Below, piece by piece: positions 13,850-16,649 of a stretch of 16,649 nucleotides of DNA. Origin of the DNA: JANWHF01 sp036276235 (GTDB taxonomy: Bacteria; Planctomycetota; Phycisphaerae; Tepidisphaerales; Tepidisphaeraceae). Within the stretch, counting starts at the first letter, position 1. Each line of letters opens with the position of its first letter. The position numbers were made by a program, and so were the translations under genes. The stretch covers positions 1 through 16,649 of the forward strand of contig DATBDZ010000093.1 of the NCBI GenBank assembly GCA_036276235.1. The letters are read 5' to 3'. Below the pieces are notes generated by a model, which was given only the letters and a program-made list of their open reading frames with translations, was not told the origin of the DNA and made no database searches.

Positions 13850-13952
13850 AAGTGTCGCATAATCGGACCCGATGTTTATGTTCATAACATCTTATCTTAC
13901 AGCATTTTATGAATTTACCATTGAACAGGTGCACGCGACAAATGCGACACTT
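13850..13952. repeat. 11-bp inverted repeat around an AT-rich core
   Basis: AAGTGTCGCAT (13850-13860) and ATGCGACACTT (13942-13952) are perfect reverse complements 81 nt apart. The core is clearly AT-rich in a GC-rich neighbourhood and holds a second imperfect palindrome, GATGTTTATGTTCATAACATC in part (13871-13891). It could be a small insertion element, a recombination site or a promoter region; no gene is associated. Confidence 0.6.
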
Positions 13953-13980
13953 TCGCGTTTTTGAGGGACGAGCCGATATA

Positions 13981-14012
13981 GGCACGAAGGCACGTAGGCA
14001 CGTAGGCACGGA
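13981..14012 (+). repeat. Four-unit octanucleotide array (GGCACGWA)
   Basis: GGCACGAA, GGCACGTA, GGCACGTA and GGCACGGA. It is the reverse complement of the array at 13347-13370, with one extra unit. Confidence 0.85.
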
Positions 14013-14164
14013 GGGAATGCAGAGGAAGGGACGAAGGATGCAGTCACGAAGGGGTAAAGCAGAGGATGCCGAATGCCGCACGTGGACGCTAGTCGGGGCA
14101 AGCGTGGCAGGAGCAAGGCGAGCCTCACCCGTCGAGACTTTGTGGCCGGAACGGATCAAAGGCT

Positions 14165-14191
14165 GTGTTACACCCTTCGGTGGTGTAACAC
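14165..14191. promoter_or_regulatory. 10-bp hairpin made of two GTGTWACAC sites
   Basis: GTGTTACACC (14165-14174) and GGTGTAACAC (14182-14191) form a perfect 10-bp stem with a 7-nt loop. Each arm holds the 9-nt palindrome GTGTWACAC, which occurs once more at 14670-14678, just before the gene at 14688. It could be a pair of operator sites or a terminator-like hairpin without a T tract. Confidence 0.5.
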
Positions 14192-14322
14192 GGGCGCTGA
14201 GGACATAAGTTTACGTATCATCATTGGTTGCGCGATCAGCATCAACCCTGTGACACAGGCACAGCTGTAACATTTGTATCATTCAATCACGCGATGATGT
14301 GCGGCCGGGATCATTTCGTGCG

Positions 14323-14350
14323 AGGTTTCGGGTTTCGGGTTTCGGGTTGG
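14323..14350 (+). repeat. Four-unit GGGTTTC heptanucleotide array
   Basis: AGGTTTC, GGGTTTC, GGGTTTC and GGGTTGG. It repeats the left half of the 13558 hairpin. The closest inverted partner is AACCCTG/AACCCTC at 14639-14659. Confidence 0.8.
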
Positions 14351-14353
14351 ATT

Positions 14354-14424
14354 TCTCTGCGCCTTTGCGCCTCTGCGTGAGCTTCTCTTGTTCGTCACGC
14401 GAAGGAACGAAGGCGCAAGGGAGA
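14354..14424. repeat. Mirrored octanucleotide hairpin
   Basis: The left units TCTCTGCG, CCTTTGCG and CCTCTGCG (14354-14377) then TGA face TCACGCGAAGGAACGAAGG and onward to GGGAGA (14395-14424). Both ends are complementary (TCTC/GAGA and GCGTGA/TCACGC), and the middle pairs imperfectly with the 8-nt spacing kept. A further octanucleotide triplet CTGCTTCG, TGTCTTCG, CTGCTTCG follows at 14436-14459. Confidence 0.75.
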
Positions 14425-14589
14425 CTCATTCGGTTCTGCTTCGTGTCTTCGCTGCTTCGCGTGACATCATCCCGCGGGCGTCCTTTGCAGCGCACGGAGG
14501 ATCCGGGCCCTCGCTTAGGCTCGTTCCCGGCGTGGCGAACGGATTTGGCGTTGGGTGGAGGTTCGTGGTTGCCCTGTGTCGGTTCCCCG

Positions 14590-14659
14590 CTGACAACGAA
14601 CAACCAACCACTGACAACCCACAACGGACTAATGGCTGAACCCTGAACCCTCAACCCCA
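14590..14659 (-). repeat. Ten-unit heptanucleotide array, inverse orientation
   Basis: In 7-nt steps: CTGACAA, CGAACAA, CCAACCA, CTGACAA, CCCACAA, CGGACTA, ATGGCTG, AACCCTG, AACCCTC and AACCCCA. The first units are the reverse complement of the TTGTCAG class and the last three of the GGGTTTC class. One array thus joins both repeat classes in a single register. Confidence 0.8.
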
Positions 14660-14673
14660 TCCCCCGAATGTGT

Positions 14674-14679
14674 TACACT
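14674..14679 (+). promoter_or_regulatory. Possible -10 overlapping a GTGTTACAC palindrome
   Basis: TACACT lies 8 nt before ATG 14688 and overlaps the palindrome at 14670-14678. With this spacing the message would be leaderless or nearly so. A repressor bound to the palindrome would block the promoter. No -35 is evident. Confidence 0.3.
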
Positions 14680-14687
14680 CCCACTCA

Positions 14688-15380
14688 ATGGGAACTCGCT
14701 TTAGCGGCGGCAGAGCCGCGCGTTGGGTTGTGATGTGTGCGGCTTTGGGCCTGGTGCTCCTGGCGTGGCGGCGGGCGGTGCCGCGGGCGCACGGGGTGCC
14801 GGCTTCGGCGCTCACGACGCGGCCGTTCAACCTGGCTGCGGAAGCGGCCAGTCCGACGACACCTGCGGTGGGCACACCTGCGGTGGGCACACCTGCGCTG
14901 GGCGTGCCGCTGCTGGCGTCGACTCCATCCGAGCAAAGTTTTGAAAGTGCCAAAGCCGGTCTTCGGCTGCATTACTCAGCCAATTGGCGGGAGAAGAAAA
15001 GCCCGGGCGATTTGTTGATGCTGGTTCCGGCGAAGGGTCCGCAAGGCCGCACCATCACGTTGGATGTCCCCGATGTGCCCAGGCATCTCCCCGGCGCGAT
15101 GGCAATTCCGCTGATTCAAAGCGGCTACATCGACGACCTGCGCAAACATCATCCGGGGTTGAAAGTCGAGCAGTCGCAGAACGAGACGTTCGCCGCCTGC
15201 AAAGCGCGGCTCGTCCGATCCGCCTGGACGCAAGACGGCAACGAATACACCGACGTCGCCCTGCTCATCGTGCACGCCGAGCGGGTTTATATTCTGAGCC
15301 TGGATTCGGATTCGGCGGGGTATCCCGCCGTGCGCGAGGAGATGGATCAGATTGTGCGGGGGCTGGAGTGGGTGAAGTGA
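14688..15380 (+). CDS. Membrane-anchored protein with PsbP/DUF1795-like domain
   Basis: A 230-aa protein with one hydrophobic segment near residues 13-27 (WVVMCAALGLVLLAW), acting as a signal anchor. A low-complexity Pro/Thr/Ala linker follows and includes the tandem PAVGTPAVGTPALG. The C-terminal 150 residues begin FESAKAGLRLHYSANWREKK and have alternating strands, as in the PsbP/Mog1/DUF1795 group, whose members are exported proteins of varied and mostly unknown function. I assign the fold tentatively. ATG 14688 is preferred to GTG 14670, which lies inside the promoter-like palindrome. There is no Shine-Dalgarno sequence. It converges on the vapB-like gene with a 3-nt gap. Confidence 0.7.
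   Translation: MGTRFSGGRAARWVVMCAALGLVLLAWRRAVPRAHGVPASALTTRPFNLAAEAASPTTPAVGTPAVGTPALGVPLLASTPSEQSFESAKAGLRLHYSANWREKKSPGDLLMLVPAKGPQGRTITLDVPDVPRHLPGAMAIPLIQSGYIDDLRKHHPGLKVEQSQNETFAACKARLVRSAWTQDGNEYTDVALLIVHAERVYILSLDSDSAGYPAVREEMDQIVRGLEWVK
14859..14903 (+). repeat. Three-unit 15-nt tandem repeat within the coding region
   Basis: ACACCTGCGGTGGGC occurs twice exactly and once with a single change, coding for repeated TPAVG residues in the linker between the membrane anchor and the folded domain. Unit number can change by slippage without shifting the frame. Confidence 0.9.
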
Positions 15381-15383
15381 CCA

Positions 15384-15581
15384 TCAGGCGCGTTTCCGTT
15401 GTTGCTTGTAATCGTAATCGGGCTCGTATTCGACCGTCCCAAACAGCTCGACGATCTGCAACTGCTCATGCTGGCGGACGAACTCCTCCAATGCCGTTGA
15501 AACGACCTGCTCGCGCGTCAGTGAGCCACCAACGCGCTGGGCGCGCTCCAAGAGTTTGTCGTCCACATCGATTCGCGTCAC
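15384..15581 (-). CDS. VapB-type antitoxin, no VapC neighbour
   Basis: A 65-aa protein beginning MTRIDVDDKLLERAQRVGG, then SLTREQVVSTALEEFVRQ and the tail IVELFGTVEYEPDYDYKQQR, the standard VapB layout. A ribbon-helix-helix DNA-binding half is followed by an acidic/aromatic segment that normally fills the VapC active site. The start is GTG 15581, with AGGAG 6 nt upstream and a consensus TATAAT (15604-15599) 17 nt before it, giving a very short leader. A vapC gene would be expected directly downstream, but that side holds the convergent gene ending at 15380. It is therefore an orphan, possibly protecting against a VapC elsewhere or a remnant of a module. Confidence 0.85.
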   Translation of the reverse strand: MTRIDVDDKLLERAQRVGGSLTREQVVSTALEEFVRQHEQLQIVELFGTVEYEPDYDYKQQRKRA

Positions 15582-15598
15582 CGTAATCTCCTGTTGGA

Positions 15599-15604
15599 AT
15601 TATA
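15599..15604 (-). promoter_or_regulatory. Consensus -10 (TATAAT) of the vapB-like gene
   Basis: On the minus strand TATAAT is followed after 6 nt by AGGAG (15592-15588) and then GTG (15581). No good -35 lies 16-18 nt further upstream, as often in VapB-autoregulated promoters. Confidence 0.5.
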
Positions 15605-15641
15605 CGTGCATTGCGACGCTGACGTCTTGCCGATTGTCCGG

Positions 15642-16634
15642 TCACCCCGCCGCGGTTTCTTTCGCGGCATCCGGCTTGGCCGGCTGTGTCGCCGGCGGCT
15701 CTTTCCAGCCGAGATCGACGCTTACGGTGGGGATGGCTTTCTTCAAGCCGTCGGCGCCGTCTTCGGTGACCTTCGATTGCCACAGGTACAGGTTCTTCAG
15801 CTTCTTGAGCGGCTGAAGCTGATCGAGCCCGGCGTTGGTCACATCGGTGTGATACAGATTCAGATATTCCAGCGACACCAGATTCTTCAGATGGCTCAGC
15901 CCCGCATCGGTGACGGCGGTCTTCTCCAGGTGCAGGCGATGAAGATTGGTCATTCCGTCCAGAGCCGACAGCGCGCTGTCGGTCACTTTCGTGCCCGCCA
16001 GATTCAGATCGTAAACCTGCGGCGCGACCTGCGCGAGCAGGCTGATTTGCTGATCCGTCGTCGTCGCGGCACTGGAGGTGTATTCGATGCTCAGGAGATT
16101 GGAGCCTTGGCACAGAGGCAACGCCTGCGCGCCGCTGGCGCGGAGCTGTTCGAGGACCGCGGGGCTGGCTGCCGCCACCTGCGGCAAGACTTCAGCAGCG
16201 GGACCGGCCGCGTCGGCGGCGGGTGTCGTTGTGCCGGCGTCGGCGGTTTCCTTTACGACATCCTGCTTCCAATCGCCGAAGTTGGCGCCCTCGGCGATCC
16301 ACTGCTTAATGAGATCGGTCTGCGCCTTGGTCAGCGGCTTGGCCTTATCCGAAGGCGGCATGATGTCATCATCATCCGGCTTGAGGGTGATGCGGTGATA
16401 GACGCCGCTCTTGTCCGGGTCGCCGGGGATGATGTCCTTGCCATCCTTGCCGCCCTTTTGGATCGACGCCACGCTGTCGAGCTTGAAATCGCCTTTGTGC
16501 TTGGTTCCGCCATGACACTTGTAGCAAGTCTCCGCGAAGATCGGACGGATCTGCGTCGCAAAATCGACCTTGTCGGCGGCTTGTGCCGCCGACCCAGCCA
16601 ACAGAATCACCACTCCCAAAAACAGCTTCTTCAT
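15642..16634 (-). CDS. Planctomycete-type cytochrome c domain with leucine-rich repeats
   Basis: A 330-aa exported protein. Residues 1-20 form a signal peptide (MKKLFLGVVILLAGSAAQA). A c-type heme site CYKCH (37-41) follows PIFAETC, with DDDIMPP (88-94) giving a likely axial Met92. This is the planctomycete cytochrome C (PSCyt1) family, usually part of large secreted proteins. Residues of about 190-310 are leucine-rich repeats of the form LSHLKNLVSLEYLNLYHTDV. The heme domain would lie in the periplasm and the repeats may bind a partner or substrate. ATG 16634 starts the signal peptide; TTG 16640 adds two residues. The TAGG at 16649-16644 region is a weak ribosome-binding site. The downstream vapB-like gene is 60 nt away with its own promoter. 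Confidence 0.92.
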   Translation of the reverse strand: MKKLFLGVVILLAGSAAQAADKVDFATQIRPIFAETCYKCHGGTKHKGDFKLDSVASIQKGGKDGKDIIPGDPDKSGVYHRITLKPDDDDIMPPSDKAKPLTKAQTDLIKQWIAEGANFGDWKQDVVKETADAGTTTPAADAAGPAAEVLPQVAAASPAVLEQLRASGAQALPLCQGSNLLSIEYTSSAATTTDQQISLLAQVAPQVYDLNLAGTKVTDSALSALDGMTNLHRLHLEKTAVTDAGLSHLKNLVSLEYLNLYHTDVTNAGLDQLQPLKKLKNLYLWQSKVTEDGADGLKKAIPTVSVDLGWKEPPATQPAKPDAAKETAAG

Positions 16635-16649
16635 GTGCAAATACCTATT

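Larger units (their letters stand above)
13256..14687. other. Repeat-filled region without a convincing gene
   Basis: These 1.4 kb hold the 7-nt and 8-nt arrays, the 11-bp inverted repeat and the GTGTWACAC hairpin. The open frames on both strands are built from repeat units and show no family features. A frame at 13643-13828 reads MVRVRRQMELEQLELALG, a weak hint of a decayed gene, but I do not call it. Confidence 0.55.

Noticed and set aside
13563..14159. Minus-strand open frame of 198 codons in the repeat field
   Set aside because: It reads through the heptad and octad arrays and gives repeated residues without any domain.
14984..15586. Plus-strand open frame of 200 codons over the 14688 gene and the vapB-like gene
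   Set aside because: Out-of-frame shadow rich in Arg and Ala; the 14688 frame and minus-strand VapB have better family features.

Overview
The window looks like a GC-rich chromosomal segment of a planctomycete (Planctomycetota) or a close PVC relative. The best taxonomic marker is the minus-strand gene at 15642-16634, a planctomycete-type c-type cytochrome domain joined to leucine-rich repeats. A MoxR / DUF58 / BatA-like operon and abundant intergenic palindromes fit the same picture. This placement is inference from gene families, not from a search.

Left third (1-5507, minus strand): an operon reads leftwards as MoxR AAA+ ATPase, a HEPN-like protein, a small BolA-like protein, a DUF58 VWA-type protein, and a large membrane BatA/VWA/amidotransferase-like protein. 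The first, fourth and fifth genes are the usual MoxR-chaperone/VWA set. The HEPN and BolA-like genes sit between MoxR and DUF58 with good ribosome-binding sites and overlap each other, so they look like a real two-gene insertion. A perfect 23-bp inverted repeat lies between DUF58 and the BatA-like gene, and three unrelated hairpins lie after the last gene. A divergent mutM (fpg) faces the operon.

Centre (6540-8430): a REP-associated (RAYT) HUH transposase is bounded exactly by two inverted, near-identical hairpins. It overlaps the 5' end of a membrane protein of unknown function.

Accessory region (8430-13255): a palindromic element of 10-nt repeats, a small hypothetical gene, then a probable defence cassette. 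The cassette has a C-protein-like XRE regulator, a 695-aa fusion of a PD-(D/E)XK nuclease with a Schlafen-group-3/DUF2075 helicase, a small hypothetical protein, a Vsr-type endonuclease that has lost its 5' end beside a palindromic element, and a toxin-antitoxin-like pair on the minus strand.

Repeat field (12625-14660): this stretch is unusually dense in short arrays whose unit length (7 or 8 nt) is strictly kept while the units diverge, often in mirrored pairs that could fold as long hairpins. It also holds an 11-bp inverted repeat around an AT-rich core and several copies of a GTGTWACAC palindrome. I see no convincing gene between 13256 and 14687.

Right end (14688-16634): a membrane-anchored or secreted protein with a PsbP/DUF1795-like domain runs head-to-tail into an orphan VapB-type antitoxin on the other strand. 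The cytochrome/LRR gene follows on the minus strand.
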